Source: CANDYO01 sp964627795
GTDB taxonomy: Bacteria; Pseudomonadota; Alphaproteobacteria; Rickettsiales; CANDYO01
Length of the DNA stretch: 32,912 bases
Assembly: GCA_964627795.1 (NCBI GenBank)
Contig: CAZVLF010000011.1
Location: 1-32,912, forward strand
Reading direction: 5' to 3'
Numbering within the stretch: the first letter of the stretch is position 1; each line of letters begins with the position of its first letter. A program made the position numbers and the translations under genes. The notes under the pieces are model-generated. The model saw nothing but the letters and a program-made list of their open reading frames with translations, ran no database searches and was not told the origin of the DNA. Positions 25,432 through 32,912 of the stretch are shown here, in pieces.

Positions 25432-26246
25432 TTTTTCTTCACCACATTACATTCAAGTGGCATAACAAGAATTTTATCAATCTCAGCCATAATTTGTTTA
25501 ATTGCAACCTTTGCTTTTAGTTCATTTTTAAATTTGTTAAACTCATTTAAGTTAGAAGAAATATTGTCTAAGACTAAATTTGCTTGGCTAAAATTATTAG
25601 TTTTTAGTAATTTCTCAACTAAAACTATATTATTATCAAACCCTTCTTTCCCTAAAGCTCTATCTCCAATTGGCCTAATAAAAATCACTTTTTTAAGCAA
25701 AGTATTAACAAAATTATTAGCATTACTTTTTTCGCTATAAAGATTTTTAATCAAAAAAGAGAATTTTTCACTAAAATAAGCATCAGGTTTATTTTGTTCA
25801 GCATAAATATTAAGTTGTACAAATAACTCATTTAAATCTTTATTTTCAATGTGATAAGAACCTAAATCTTTAAGTTCACTTTCAAAATCTTTAGCTTGTT
25901 CGATACGAATCCTTAAACTATACACTTGCTGAATAAAAGAAACTAGGTCATTACAGTGGTAAGTAATATTTTTTACTCGCCTCTCAACCATCTCCTCTTT
26001 GTTTTCTTCTTTTTCTTCTTTTGAAGTCACTTTATTTTGAAGATCATTTATATTATTTATAGCATTTTCAATTTTAGGCAGATTGATTGGCTGATCATCT
26101 TCTAGATTGCCTTTATATTTATAAGCAAAAGTAAAGTTCATGCTTAATATAATGAGGACTAAAATCCCAATGATAAAAGTTAAAAAAGCAATGATTGTAC
26201 TATTTGTTTTTTTATCGTTATTTTGTTTTGGTTGTTCTTCCTGCAT
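25428..26246 (-). CDS. Mitofilin/Mic60-like inner-membrane protein (divergent, short)
   Basis: The place between hemD and hemY is where alphaproteobacteria encode a Mic60-like protein, related to the mitochondrial crista-junction protein and to HemX. The 272 residues have a charged start, one membrane helix (about 16-43), a Lys/Glu-rich stretch (about 70-95) suited to coiled coil, and a helical C-terminal part. FIRPIGDRALGKEGFDNNI followed by KLLKTNNFSQANLVLDNISS matches the family's end, where a small domain precedes amphipathic helices. It is shorter and more divergent than free-living homologues, so the assignment rests largely on synteny and the end motif. It overlaps hemD by 29 bases and hemY by four. 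Confidence 0.68.
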   Translation of the reverse strand: MQEEQPKQNNDKKTNSTIIAFLTFIIGILVLIILSMNFTFAYKYKGNLEDDQPINLPKIENAINNINDLQNKVTSKEEKEENKEEMVERRVKNITYHCNDLVSFIQQVYSLRIRIEQAKDFESELKDLGSYHIENKDLNELFVQLNIYAEQNKPDAYFSEKFSFLIKNLYSEKSNANNFVNTLLKKVIFIRPIGDRALGKEGFDNNIVLVEKLLKTNNFSQANLVLDNISSNLNEFNKFKNELKAKVAIKQIMAEIDKILVMPLECNVVKKK

Positions 26247-26919
26247 TTTTAATTTTTTCTAATAATTTAACCATCAATATAGTTTCTGGTTCTTCTACAT
26301 ATTCAGTTTTTCTAAATGGAATATTTCTTAAAACTTCATTAATTCCAGCACTTAATGAAACAACAATAATATGTTCACATTGTAAATACATATTATACTT
26401 ATTTATCAAGTATATAAGATTTTTAGCTGTTCTTAAAGAAAATAAAGTAATTATTTTAGTTTCTTTTTCATTAAAAAATTTAAAAAATATTTCTTTTGTT
26501 TGGTAAACCAACTCTGATCTATAAACTATATCACGAGTAACGTTAGAAAATTCATTTAAATTATCAGTCACTTCATTAGCAGAAAGATAAAGAATTTTTT
26601 CATCTCGCGGTAGATTTATTTTAAGATCTTTAATATCTTTTCCTAAATAATAGCAATTTGTAAATCCTTTTTCTTTAGCTTGCTTGTAAGTTTCTTTACC
26701 AATTAAAAAAATTTTTGTTGAACGATCAATATCTTCAAGAGCACAAAGCCCATTTTGGCTTGTTAGTAAAATAGATTTTTCAACAACTTCTAAGGTATTA
26801 ATTTTTTTAATGTTGGTAATTTCAATTAACGGGCAAATAACAGATTGCAACCCTTTTTCACTTAATAATGTTGCAAAATTTTTTGATTGGTCTAATGGAC
26901 GAGTAACTAAAACTTTCAT
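26218..26919 (-). CDS. hemD: Uroporphyrinogen-III synthase
   Basis: HemD closes hydroxymethylbilane into uroporphyrinogen III, with inversion of ring D. HemD sequences are among the most variable of the pathway. Here MKVLVTRPLDQSKNFATLL, the SILLTSQNG strand-turn, LYLSANEVTDNL and the FSLRTAKNLI segment follow the family pattern of two alpha/beta lobes, in 233 residues. The start overlaps the hemC stop as ATGA, so production is tied to hemC, which supplies its unstable substrate. It overlaps the mitofilin-like gene by 29 bases at its other end. Position directly after hemC adds strong support. Confidence 0.9.
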   Translation of the reverse strand: MKVLVTRPLDQSKNFATLLSEKGLQSVICPLIEITNIKKINTLEVVEKSILLTSQNGLCALEDIDRSTKIFLIGKETYKQAKEKGFTNCYYLGKDIKDLKINLPRDEKILYLSANEVTDNLNEFSNVTRDIVYRSELVYQTKEIFFKFFNEKETKIITLFSLRTAKNLIYLINKYNMYLQCEHIIVVSLSAGINEVLRNIPFRKTEYVEEPETILMVKLLEKIKNAGRTTKTK

Positions 26920-27812
26920 AAGTACTCTTTTAACGTCAAACCCGCTTCATAGCCCATTTTCCAACCATCTCCAAGATGTGAAGAAGTAAATTTACGATGA
27001 TGAACTAAATTTTTATCTATTACTAAGGAATCCATGTAAATTTTATTATCAATAATTCTAGCATAAGCAGCAATTGGAGAATTACAATCTGCATCTAAAC
27101 TTTCCAAAAAACCCCTTTCTGCTTGATTGCATAAGCTAGTTTCTTTGTGATCAATTGAAGTTAAAAAATCTCTCATATTTAAGTCATCTGCAAGACATTC
27201 CACCCCAATCACTCCTTGAGAAATAGCAGGTATAAAAACATCAGCACTTATAGGGTGGTATAGTTTGGTGCTTATATTTAATCTTTTTAACCCTGCAACC
27301 GCAAGAAAGGTAGCATCTACTTGTTTAGCACTTAGTTTTTCTAATCTGGTTAATACATTTCCTCTAAAAGGAGTTACTATTAAGTCATCTCTTTGATTTA
27401 AGGCAATATATTTACGTCTTATAGAGGATGTACCAACCCTAGCTCCCTTAGGAAGTTCATTAAGGCTTAAAAACTCATAAGAAATAAAAGCATCTCTTGG
27501 ATCTTCTCTTTCTAGGCAAGCAGCAATTACTAAATCAGGATTTTGTTTTGCAGTGATATCTTTAAGAGAATGAACAGCAAAATCAATTTTTTTATCAAGC
27601 AAGGCTTCTTCTATTTCTTTAACAAAAAGATTTTTCCCTCCAATATCAGCAAGATTGCAATGTAAATTCTTATCTCCACTAGTTTTAATTTTAACTAATT
27701 CAAAACTATCGAAATTAAGATTAGGATTTTTTTCAATCAACTTTGTACATACAATATTAGCCTGAGCTATTGCTAATGCGCTTTCTCTTGTACCAACTCT
27801 AAATTTTTTCAA
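26916..27812 (-). CDS. hemC: Hydroxymethylbilane synthase (porphobilinogen deaminase)
   Basis: HemC joins four porphobilinogen units on a dipyrromethane cofactor. The cofactor cysteine is Cys243 in DADCNSPIAAYA. Other conserved blocks are VGTRESALAIAQA, FAVHSLKD (78-85), VGTSSIRRK (126-134) and PFRGNVLTRLEKL. The length is 298 residues. The start codon is TTG at 27812, which places Lys-Lys-Phe-Arg-Val as in other HemC proteins. AAAAGGA, eight bases upstream, supports it. It is the first gene of a six-gene operon and is divergent from a DUF6314-like gene. Confidence 0.96.
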   Translation of the reverse strand: MKKFRVGTRESALAIAQANIVCTKLIEKNPNLNFDSFELVKIKTSGDKNLHCNLADIGGKNLFVKEIEEALLDKKIDFAVHSLKDITAKQNPDLVIAACLEREDPRDAFISYEFLSLNELPKGARVGTSSIRRKYIALNQRDDLIVTPFRGNVLTRLEKLSAKQVDATFLAVAGLKRLNISTKLYHPISADVFIPAISQGVIGVECLADDLNMRDFLTSIDHKETSLCNQAERGFLESLDADCNSPIAAYARIIDNKIYMDSLVIDKNLVHHRKFTSSHLGDGWKMGYEAGLTLKEYL

Positions 27813-27848
27813 TATTTAAGTCCTTTTTGATTTTGCCATTGAGATCTT

Positions 27849-27877
27849 AAGATAATTAATTATAATTAGTTGCACAA
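27849..27877 (-). promoter_or_regulatory. Possible promoter of the hem-rnc-era operon
   Basis: On the minus strand, TTGTGC (27877-27872) and TATCTT (27854-27849) are 17 bases apart. The leader to TTG 27812 would be about 30 bases. Both boxes are imperfect. Confidence 0.33.
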
Positions 27878-27901
27878 GATTTTTATCATACTTTTTAAAC
27901 A

Positions 27902-28363
27902 GTGTATTCATCACTTAAAGATATATTTAATATTCTTACTGGAAAATGGAAGTTAACTCGTGAGATAAAAAATATAGGTTATGCAGAGGGTTATGCTTAC
28001 TTTACTATTCAAAATGAAAATATAATTAATTATTTTGAAGAAGTAGAAGTAACTTACTTCTCAGGCAATAATTCAACTTCAATTTTAAATACTAAGGCTA
28101 TAAGAAGCTATATTTTTAACTTTAATTTTGCAAAAAATATTATATATCAAAATTTTGCAGACAACCAATTATATACAGAGTTAAAACCTATAATGTCAGA
28201 AGATGATGTTCTTAAATATTGTGGAAATCATTTATGCAATCATGATAAATACCATAATATTTATGAGTTTATTGACCAAAATAATTTTAAAGTCTTTAAC
28301 AAAGTTAAAGGTCCAAGTAAAGATTATATAATAGAAACAACTTATAAAAAAATAAATAGGTAA
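27902..28363 (+). CDS. DUF6314-like calycin-type protein
   Basis: The 153-residue product resembles the DUF6314 family of small beta-barrel (calycin-like) proteins. Pointers are the start LTGKWKLTREI, AEGYAYFTI, then YFEEVEV, the RSYIFNF strand, and the end block HLCNHDKYHNIYEF...VKGPSKDYIIETTYKK. The CxxDxY arrangement and GP.KDY are typical. No biochemical role is established for the family, and binding of a small hydrophobic ligand is only suggested by the fold. The start is GTG at 27902 with no Shine-Dalgarno, so it may be poorly expressed or start elsewhere. It is divergent from hemC and convergent with bamE. Confidence 0.72.
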   Translation: MYSSLKDIFNILTGKWKLTREIKNIGYAEGYAYFTIQNENIINYFEEVEVTYFSGNNSTSILNTKAIRSYIFNFNFAKNIIYQNFADNQLYTELKPIMSEDDVLKYCGNHLCNHDKYHNIYEFIDQNNFKVFNKVKGPSKDYIIETTYKKINR

Positions 28364-28379
28364 AACTTATTTTTTATAA

Positions 28380-28838
28380 TTAAAATCCACTTCTTGGAAG
28401 CTGAGGTTTTTCTTTCTTGTTTTTATTAAATCTACCAGCATTTTTAAAAAAGCGTTGAGCAACCGATGTATCATTACCTCTAACAATCGTCATTTCAGAT
28501 GAGACTTCATGATTCTTCATGTCTTTTTCAGTGTATTTTACTACAGCTTCAATTTTGCCATTTTCATCAAATGTTACAGCGTAAATTATTTGCTCAAGAA
28601 TTTTTTCTTTAAAAAAGGCAAAGCTTTCTTTTTTGCAAGTTATGTAATACCAAGTTTCAGGGCCAAAGCTAGAAACTGAAGTAGGACTTCCTAAAACAAA
28701 TTCTAAATCCTGTTTTGTTTTAGCTTTTTCTAAAGCCATTAATTCTCTTTGATCAAAAAGGTGCCCAGATATCCTAACAGTTTTAGCACATGAGGAACAT
28801 ACAAAAATAACCAAAAATAAAAAAATAACTCTAGTCAT
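28380..28838 (-). CDS. bamE: Outer membrane assembly lipoprotein BamE (SmpA/OmlA)
   Basis: BamE is a small lipoprotein of the BAM complex that inserts beta-barrel proteins into the outer membrane. A lipoprotein signal ends in VCSSC with Cys17 as the lipidated residue. The SmpA/OmlA fold is seen in GHLFDQRELMALEKAKTKQDLEFVLGSPTSVSSFGPETWYYI, followed by the three-strand part (IIYAVTFDENGKIEAVVKY). The tail after residue 120 is basic and longer than in E. coli BamE, as often seen in alphaproteobacteria. It lies divergently from rpmF, an arrangement common in this class. Confidence 0.88.
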   Translation of the reverse strand: MTRVIFLFLVIFVCSSCAKTVRISGHLFDQRELMALEKAKTKQDLEFVLGSPTSVSSFGPETWYYITCKKESFAFFKEKILEQIIYAVTFDENGKIEAVVKYTEKDMKNHEVSSEMTIVRGNDTSVAQRFFKNAGRFNKNKKEKPQLPRSGF

Positions 28839-28934
28839 AATAAAAATTTACTATATTTTATTTAAAAAATATATTATAGATATATAAATCTCAAGAGCAA
28901 TATATTTTATTATTTAAATTACAAGGATATTAAA

Positions 28935-29138
28935 ATGGCAGTACCTAAGAAGAAAACATCAAAATCTAAACGTGATCAACGTCGTTCTCATCACGCATTA
29001 AAAGCTACTAATGTTGTTGTTGATCAAACAACTGGAGAATTTAAGCTTCCTCACCATATTTCTTTGAAAGATGGTTTTTATAAAGGACGCCAAGTGATTC
29101 TTCCAAAATCTAAGAGCGAAGAAGCTCCTTCAGCATAA
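28935..29138 (+). CDS. rpmF: Ribosomal protein L32 (bL32)
   Basis: The 67-residue product begins MAVPKKKTSKSKRDQRRSHHAL, the hallmark of bL32. It has the middle NVVVDQTTGEFKLPHHIS and DGFYKGRQVI. The zinc-binding cysteines of some L32 versions are absent, as is usual in alphaproteobacteria. AAGGA at 28923-28927 is a good ribosome site seven bases before the ATG. It starts the rpmF-plsX unit, with 11 bases to plsX. Confidence 0.97.
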   Translation: MAVPKKKTSKSKRDQRRSHHALKATNVVVDQTTGEFKLPHHISLKDGFYKGRQVILPKSKSEEAPSA

Positions 29139-29149
29139 TTTGCATAAAA

Positions 29150-30196
29150 ATGGTTAAAAATAAGGTTATAGTATCATTAGATGCAATGGGTGGTGATTAT
29201 GCCCCTTCTATTGTTATTGAGGGAGCAGCTATAGCCTTATCAAATTATAGCAAAAAAAATCCTTCTTTAAAAATTGAATATTTAATCTTTGGCAACAAAG
29301 AAGAAATTTCTTCTTTAGTAGAAAATTTCCCTATTCTTAAATCTAATTCAACAATTTTTCATTCTGAAGCTAAAGTTGCATCTGATGAGAAACCTTCTGT
29401 AGCTTTAAGAAACAGTAAAAATACTAGTATGGGAATGGCAATTAACTCTGTAAAACAAAACCATGCTCATGCTATTGTTTCTTCAGGAAATACTGGTGCA
29501 TTAATGGCAATCTCTAAAGTTGCCTTAAGAACCTTACCTAGCATATCAAGACCAGCTATTGTTGGCCTCTTCCCTACCATAGATGAAAAAGTGGTGATGT
29601 TAGATTTAGGAGCTAATGCTGAATGCGAACCAGAAAATTTAGTTCAATTTGCAATCATGGGTGATGCTTTTGCTAAAGTTATTCTTGGAAAACAATCTCC
29701 TAAAATAGGCATTTTAAATATAGGTTCTGAAGACATAAAAGGAAACGAAGTAGTAAAAAATGCTTCTAATATGCTCTCTAATCAAAATTGCTTAAATTTT
29801 TATGGTAATGTTGAAGCAGATGATATACCTCGTGGGGTGGTAGATGTAGTAGTTGCCGATGGATTTTCAGGTAATATTGCCATAAAAATGGCAGAAGGTA
29901 TAGGATATCTTTGTCGTTACTTGCTTGAAAAAGCATTTAAAAATAATTTCATTTCAAAAATTGGTTATCTTTTAGTTAAAAAATCTCTTAAAAACACTTT
30001 TAAAACTATTGATGGTAGATATTATAATGGAGCTATGCTAATAGGGCTTAACGGCGTGGTAGTGAAAAGCCATGGTGGAGCTGATAAAATTGCTTTTGCC
30101 AATGCAGTTGAAGTTGCTATTGAACTTTGTGTCCATGATATAAATACAAAAATAATCCAAGAAATCAATGCAGTTCAACAAAATATTATAATTTAA
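29150..30196 (+). CDS. plsX: Phosphate acyltransferase PlsX
   Basis: PlsX converts acyl-ACP and phosphate into acyl phosphate, which PlsY uses to begin phospholipid synthesis at the membrane. The start SLDAMGGDYAPSIVIEGA is typical. Further blocks are SDEKPSVALRNSKNTSMGMAI, VSSGNTGALMAIS, MLDLGANAECEPENLVQFA, GILNIGSEDIKGNE, FYGNVEADDIPRG and VVVADGFSGNIAIKMAEG. The length of 348 is normal. It follows rpmF closely, the usual partner. In most relatives fabH comes next, but here the next gene is anmK. Confidence 0.97.
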   Translation: MVKNKVIVSLDAMGGDYAPSIVIEGAAIALSNYSKKNPSLKIEYLIFGNKEEISSLVENFPILKSNSTIFHSEAKVASDEKPSVALRNSKNTSMGMAINSVKQNHAHAIVSSGNTGALMAISKVALRTLPSISRPAIVGLFPTIDEKVVMLDLGANAECEPENLVQFAIMGDAFAKVILGKQSPKIGILNIGSEDIKGNEVVKNASNMLSNQNCLNFYGNVEADDIPRGVVDVVVADGFSGNIAIKMAEGIGYLCRYLLEKAFKNNFISKIGYLLVKKSLKNTFKTIDGRYYNGAMLIGLNGVVVKSHGGADKIAFANAVEVAIELCVHDINTKIIQEINAVQQNIII

Positions 30197-30212
30197 TTAG
30201 GAGATTATCAAA

Positions 30213-31313
30213 TTGCTTTGCATCGGGTTGATGAGTGGAACATCAATGGACGGCATTGATGCAGTTTTAATAAGAACTGATGGAAAAAATTTAATTGAAA
30301 CAATTTGTGGATATAGTCTTGATTATCCCTCTTCTTTTAAAATAGAACTTAAAAAAGCAGAGTTATTAGTTAGAAAAGCGCAAAAAGATGTAGCTCCTGA
30401 AGAAATAGTGAATCAATCAACTTTATATCATGCAGAGGCAGTAAAACAACTTCTTTATAAATCAAAAGCAAATGAAATAGATTTAATTGGCTATCATGGC
30501 CAAACCCTTTATCATAATCCAAAGCAACAAATTTCTCTTCAAATTGGAGATGGGCAGCTACTAGCTAATTTAACTAAAATCAAAGTAGTAAATGATTTTC
30601 GCAGCGAAGATATTAGAAACGGTGGAGAAGGAGCACCATTAGCTCCTTTATATCACAAAGCCCTTTTAGAAAAAATTAATTATTACCCTGCTACCATTGT
30701 TAATTGTGGTGGTATATCTAATGTAACAATTTTTACTAAAAGCAGTTTAATCGGTTTTGATACTGGTCCTGGAAATGTTTTAATTGATCAGTTAATTAGA
30801 AATAGAACTAACAACAAAGAATTTTATGATAAAGATGGAAAATATGGATTAAATGGAAAAGTTAATGATTTGATCTTGCAAAAATTAATCCATAATTTTC
30901 TTCCGTACCTTAACCATTGTTATCCCAAATCTCTTGATAGTAGTAGCTTCTTTTCCTTACCGGAGCTAGAAAATTTATCTCTAGAAGATGCTGCTGCAAC
31001 GCTAGAACATTTCACTTCTTATTGTATAGTTAACAGCATACCTGATGAACTTCTAACTCAAAAATGGGTTCTTGCAGGTGGAGGATGGAAAAATCCTGTA
31101 ATAAAATCTGCCCTTGAATTTTATTTAAAACAAAAAATTATGAATCCTGACGTAAAAATAGCAGATGAAATAGGCTTAAGTTCTCAATATATGGAAGCAG
31201 AAATTTTTGCTTATCTTGCAGCAAAAAGATTTTTAAACCTACCCACAAGTCTAGCTTCCATTACTGGTGCAAGCCATGATTCTAGTGGTGGAACTTTATA
31301 TTTTCCAGTTTGA
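30213..31313 (+). CDS. anmK: Anhydro-N-acetylmuramic acid kinase
   Basis: AnmK opens and phosphorylates 1,6-anhydro-MurNAc from peptidoglycan turnover, giving MurNAc 6-phosphate. The nucleotide-binding start IGLMSGTSMDGIDAVL is diagnostic. Other blocks are IDLIGYHGQTLYHNP, QIGDGQLLA, VNDFRSEDIRNGGEGAPLAPLYHK, NCGGISNVT, GFDTGPGNVLIDQ and LAGGGWKNP. The start codon appears to be TTG at 30213, with AGGAG nine bases upstream. The frame ends in TGA at a normal length of 366 residues. It follows plsX by 16 bases. With the AmpG-like permease and glmS it points to recycling and renewal of a real cell wall. Confidence 0.96.
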   Translation: MLCIGLMSGTSMDGIDAVLIRTDGKNLIETICGYSLDYPSSFKIELKKAELLVRKAQKDVAPEEIVNQSTLYHAEAVKQLLYKSKANEIDLIGYHGQTLYHNPKQQISLQIGDGQLLANLTKIKVVNDFRSEDIRNGGEGAPLAPLYHKALLEKINYYPATIVNCGGISNVTIFTKSSLIGFDTGPGNVLIDQLIRNRTNNKEFYDKDGKYGLNGKVNDLILQKLIHNFLPYLNHCYPKSLDSSSFFSLPELENLSLEDAAATLEHFTSYCIVNSIPDELLTQKWVLAGGGWKNPVIKSALEFYLKQKIMNPDVKIADEIGLSSQYMEAEIFAYLAAKRFLNLPTSLASITGASHDSSGGTLYFPV

Positions 31314-31344
31314 GTAAAGATAAATAACCTTTAACAATAAGTAT

Positions 31345-32040
31345 TTAATTAGTTTTTGTAATAAGTTTAGAGAAATATTCTATTCCCTCTTCATAACTTA
31401 AGCTTGCTAATGCTTCAGCTTGCTCTCTTGTCACTTGAAAATGGTGTAAATCAATAGGGTCATTCCATTTTCCACCCCAAATAGAAAACCCATTTTTAGC
31501 AAAAATATCAATAACAGTTTCATTATTTTCGTTTAATATCGTTTCAACCATACCTGCTCTTATATTTGTTCTATTAACATATAACATTCCCTTAGGTGGA
31601 GAAACTGGAATTGAATTTTTTCCTTCTTCAAAACTAGTTACTAAGAAGGGATTAAGTTCAGGATTAACATCTATTGCAAGCCCATAGGCATGGATGGATA
31701 TTTTATCTGAATTGCTAATTTTTCTACAGTTAAAAGCTACTGTATTATTATTTTCCATTGATAATTCATCATCACCATCATAAATGTTAATTAAATTAAT
31801 TTTTTGTATGGGAAATTTATACTTATATAATTCTTTGAATATCTCTAACACATAATCGGCAACAACATCTAACACTATCATTTTTCCATCATTATGAAAT
31901 TTTCCCTCAAAATCATAGTAAGAAATATTCAAGATATTAAGGCGATTAATACCCACTGGACATGCTTCATTCCAAATATTCTTTTTTATAAGCTCTTGTT
32001 TTTGTGAGTTATCTAAATAAGATTTAGTAAAATTTTCCAT
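31345..32040 (-). CDS. M15-family zinc peptidase (D-alanyl-D-alanine carboxypeptidase-like)
   Basis: This peptidase probably trims peptidoglycan stem peptides, like VanY and L-Ala-D-Glu peptidases of the M15 group. Counting from ATG 32040, the zinc site is SIHAYGLAIDVNP (His117, Asp124) and DLHHF (catalytic Asp197, ligand His200), with GGKWNDP just before. The length from this ATG is 231. However, the same frame is open upstream to 32145 and encodes a clear membrane helix or signal anchor, so the ancestral gene started at 32145, where the codon is now ATA. From ATG 32040 the protein would lack its export signal and would be useless in the periplasm unless ATA is used. The gene is convergent with anmK. 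Confidence 0.85.
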   Translation of the reverse strand: MENFTKSYLDNSQKQELIKKNIWNEACPVGINRLNILNISYYDFEGKFHNDGKMIVLDVVADYVLEIFKELYKYKFPIQKINLINIYDGDDELSMENNNTVAFNCRKISNSDKISIHAYGLAIDVNPELNPFLVTSFEEGKNSIPVSPPKGMLYVNRTNIRAGMVETILNENNETVIDIFAKNGFSIWGGKWNDPIDLHHFQVTREQAEALASLSYEEGIEYFSKLITKTN

Positions 32041-32145
32041 TTTAAGCCTTTTATTTTGATAATATCTTTTATAACCAAAAATAGTTAATCCTACTACAAC
32101 TAAGGTGATTAAACTTAGACCACAAAATATAAGCTTTTTACTTAT
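32041..32145 (-). other. Lost or non-canonical N-terminal extension of the M15 peptidase (ATA start)
   Basis: This 35-codon extension is in frame with ATG 32040 and opens ISKKLIFCGLSLITLVVVGL, a basic start followed by a hydrophobic helix, typical of an export anchor. It contains no ATG, GTG or TTG. The first codon, ATA (32145-32143), overlaps the TAA stop of the RDD gene; AAGGA lies nine bases upstream. If base 32143 of the minus strand were G, the sequence would be ATGA: an ATG start here and a TGA stop for the RDD gene. Confidence 0.65.
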
Positions 32146-32729
32146 TTACTTTTATCCTTGATTACAACAGTGTTAGCAAGTTTATCATGCCATGCTTGTT
32201 TTTTTGGATCAAACGCAATCCATATAATTCCAAGAAAAAGAGGAACTACAGATAATATAATACCAAATATTCTTATTATAAATTGTTTTGTTTTTGGTTT
32301 TTCAAAGGTAGTTGCATCAACAATTTTTAAAGAAAATATTCTTTTTCCTATTGTTGCCTGTTTCTTAACCCAGAATATCACAAAAACTATGCAAAGAAAC
32401 GTAACTTGGATTATATTATCAATAATCATTTTAACTATTCCTTGCTTATTAATAAAATAATCATGTAAAAGTTGATTGTTTTTAAAGTAACTAACTTTAT
32501 CAAAATTAGGGTCATTTTGGGTTAATATTTCAAGCTGTTTACCCACCTCCCCTAAAACTTGAGCTGGGGTAATATCTCCATAAATAAAATTACTAGTTAT
32601 TGCAAAAAGAGGCAAAAGTAAAATTGCCACAATTAAAAAATCTATAAGGTTTGCTATCAACCTTATTTGTAATCCTGCATAATTATTTTTATCTTTCTTC
32701 TTTGTTAAGGTTCTTGCTAAAGTTTTCAT
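32142..32729 (-). CDS. RDD-family integral membrane protein
   Basis: RDD proteins are small membrane proteins named for conserved Arg-Asp-Asp residues, with a suggested role in ion or solute exchange. This 195-residue member shows RLIANLIDFLIVAILLLPLF (helix one, with Arg and Asp of the family), a soluble loop of about 60 residues, and a second helix (about 102-120). The hallmark KKQATIGKRIFSLKIVD follows, then a third helix (about 150-169) ending in FDPKKQAWHDKLANTVVI. GGTGA precedes ATG 32729. It forms an operon with the downstream M15 peptidase. Its stop codon TAA coincides with the peptidase's degenerate ATA start. The precise function is unknown. Confidence 0.88.
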   Translation of the reverse strand: MKTLARTLTKKKDKNNYAGLQIRLIANLIDFLIVAILLLPLFAITSNFIYGDITPAQVLGEVGKQLEILTQNDPNFDKVSYFKNNQLLHDYFINKQGIVKMIIDNIIQVTFLCIVFVIFWVKKQATIGKRIFSLKIVDATTFEKPKTKQFIIRIFGIILSVVPLFLGIIWIAFDPKKQAWHDKLANTVVIKDKSK

Positions 32730-32857
32730 TTTTCACCAACAATAAAATTATTTCTTTTTTTGACCATTTTACAGGTATTTTTTATTTTTATCAATTTGCA
32801 AAAGCTCAAACAATTTTTCTCTTTGCCTAAGACAGAAATAAACTCTATTTAAAATTA

Positions 32858-32870
32858 GGGGCTGACACCT
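32858..32870 (-). repeat. REP-like 13-mer, right copy of an inverted pair
   Basis: GGGGCTGACACCT (32858-32870) is the reverse complement of AGGTGTCAGCCCC, one mismatch from the copy at 42-54. It sits in a gene-free end, where GACACCTGAC adds a short partial palindrome. Confidence 0.4.
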
Positions 32871-32912
32871 GACTTTTAATAAGTTAGGATGTTAGAATGT
32901 ACTTAAAGCACT

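Noticed and set aside
1..32912. tRNA, rRNA genes and CRISPR arrays
   Set aside because: No T-loop GGTTCGA-type signature with a cloverleaf, no rRNA motifs, and no regularly spaced repeats were seen.

Overview
This is a very AT-rich, densely packed piece of an alphaproteobacterial chromosome. Several traits point to an obligate or host-associated lineage of the Rickettsiales/Holosporales type: the one-cysteine DksA, the hemC-hemD-mitofilin-hemY order, a membrane-anchored cytochrome c, an rpmF-plsX pair, large effector-like proteins with eukaryote-directed domains, and several decaying genes. The genus cannot be fixed from sequence alone. TGA is a normal stop here: hemC, hemD, the mitofilin-like gene, hemY, rnc and anmK all end with it at sensible lengths.

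Left part (1-10.4 kb). It starts with dksA, then a 490-base gap without a convincing gene. A minus-strand pair follows (PF10116 host-attachment family protein, then pcm), both with perfect Shine-Dalgarno sites. The accessory region comes next. It holds a putative effector joining a toxin-like GT-A glycosyltransferase to a Ulp1/C48 cysteine protease, a frameshifted orphan gene, a membrane-anchored GT25 glycosyltransferase, a threonine dehydratase-like PLP enzyme, and a large ankyrin protein ending in an ADP-ribosyltransferase-like domain. That last gene is cut by one in-frame TGA. The two effector-like genes share a similar TTGACT promoter with a short leader.

Middle part (10.5-22.6 kb). Genes are an AmpG-like MFS permease, a hot-dog thioesterase, a CycM-type cytochrome c, a degenerate palindromic repeat, and a secreted phytase-like esterase-domain protein. 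A minus-strand operon follows: kdsD, an apparent LptC-LptA fusion, and a 1065-residue multi-domain iron-sulfur flavoprotein. Divergent from it is glmS, followed by a methyltransferase pseudogene with at least four lesions.

Right part (22.6-32.9 kb). A six-gene overlapping minus-strand operon, hemC-hemD-mitofilin-hemY-rnc-era, uses ATGA stop/start overlaps at four of its five junctions. It is followed by a DUF6314-like gene, bamE, the plus-strand run rpmF-plsX-anmK, and a minus-strand RDD membrane protein/M15 peptidase pair. The M15 gene seems to have lost its ancestral ATG to ATA by the same base change that turned the RDD stop from TGA into TAA.

Functionally, the window combines envelope work (Kdo and UDP-GlcNAc supply, LPS transport, anhydro-MurNAc recycling, outer-membrane assembly), haem synthesis, RNA processing and host-directed effectors. 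The most novel points are the glycosyltransferase-protease effector, the interrupted ankyrin-ART gene, the LptC-LptA fusion and the ATA start. No tRNA, rRNA, CRISPR array or intact mobile element was found. Near-identical inverted 13-mers lie close to the two window ends.
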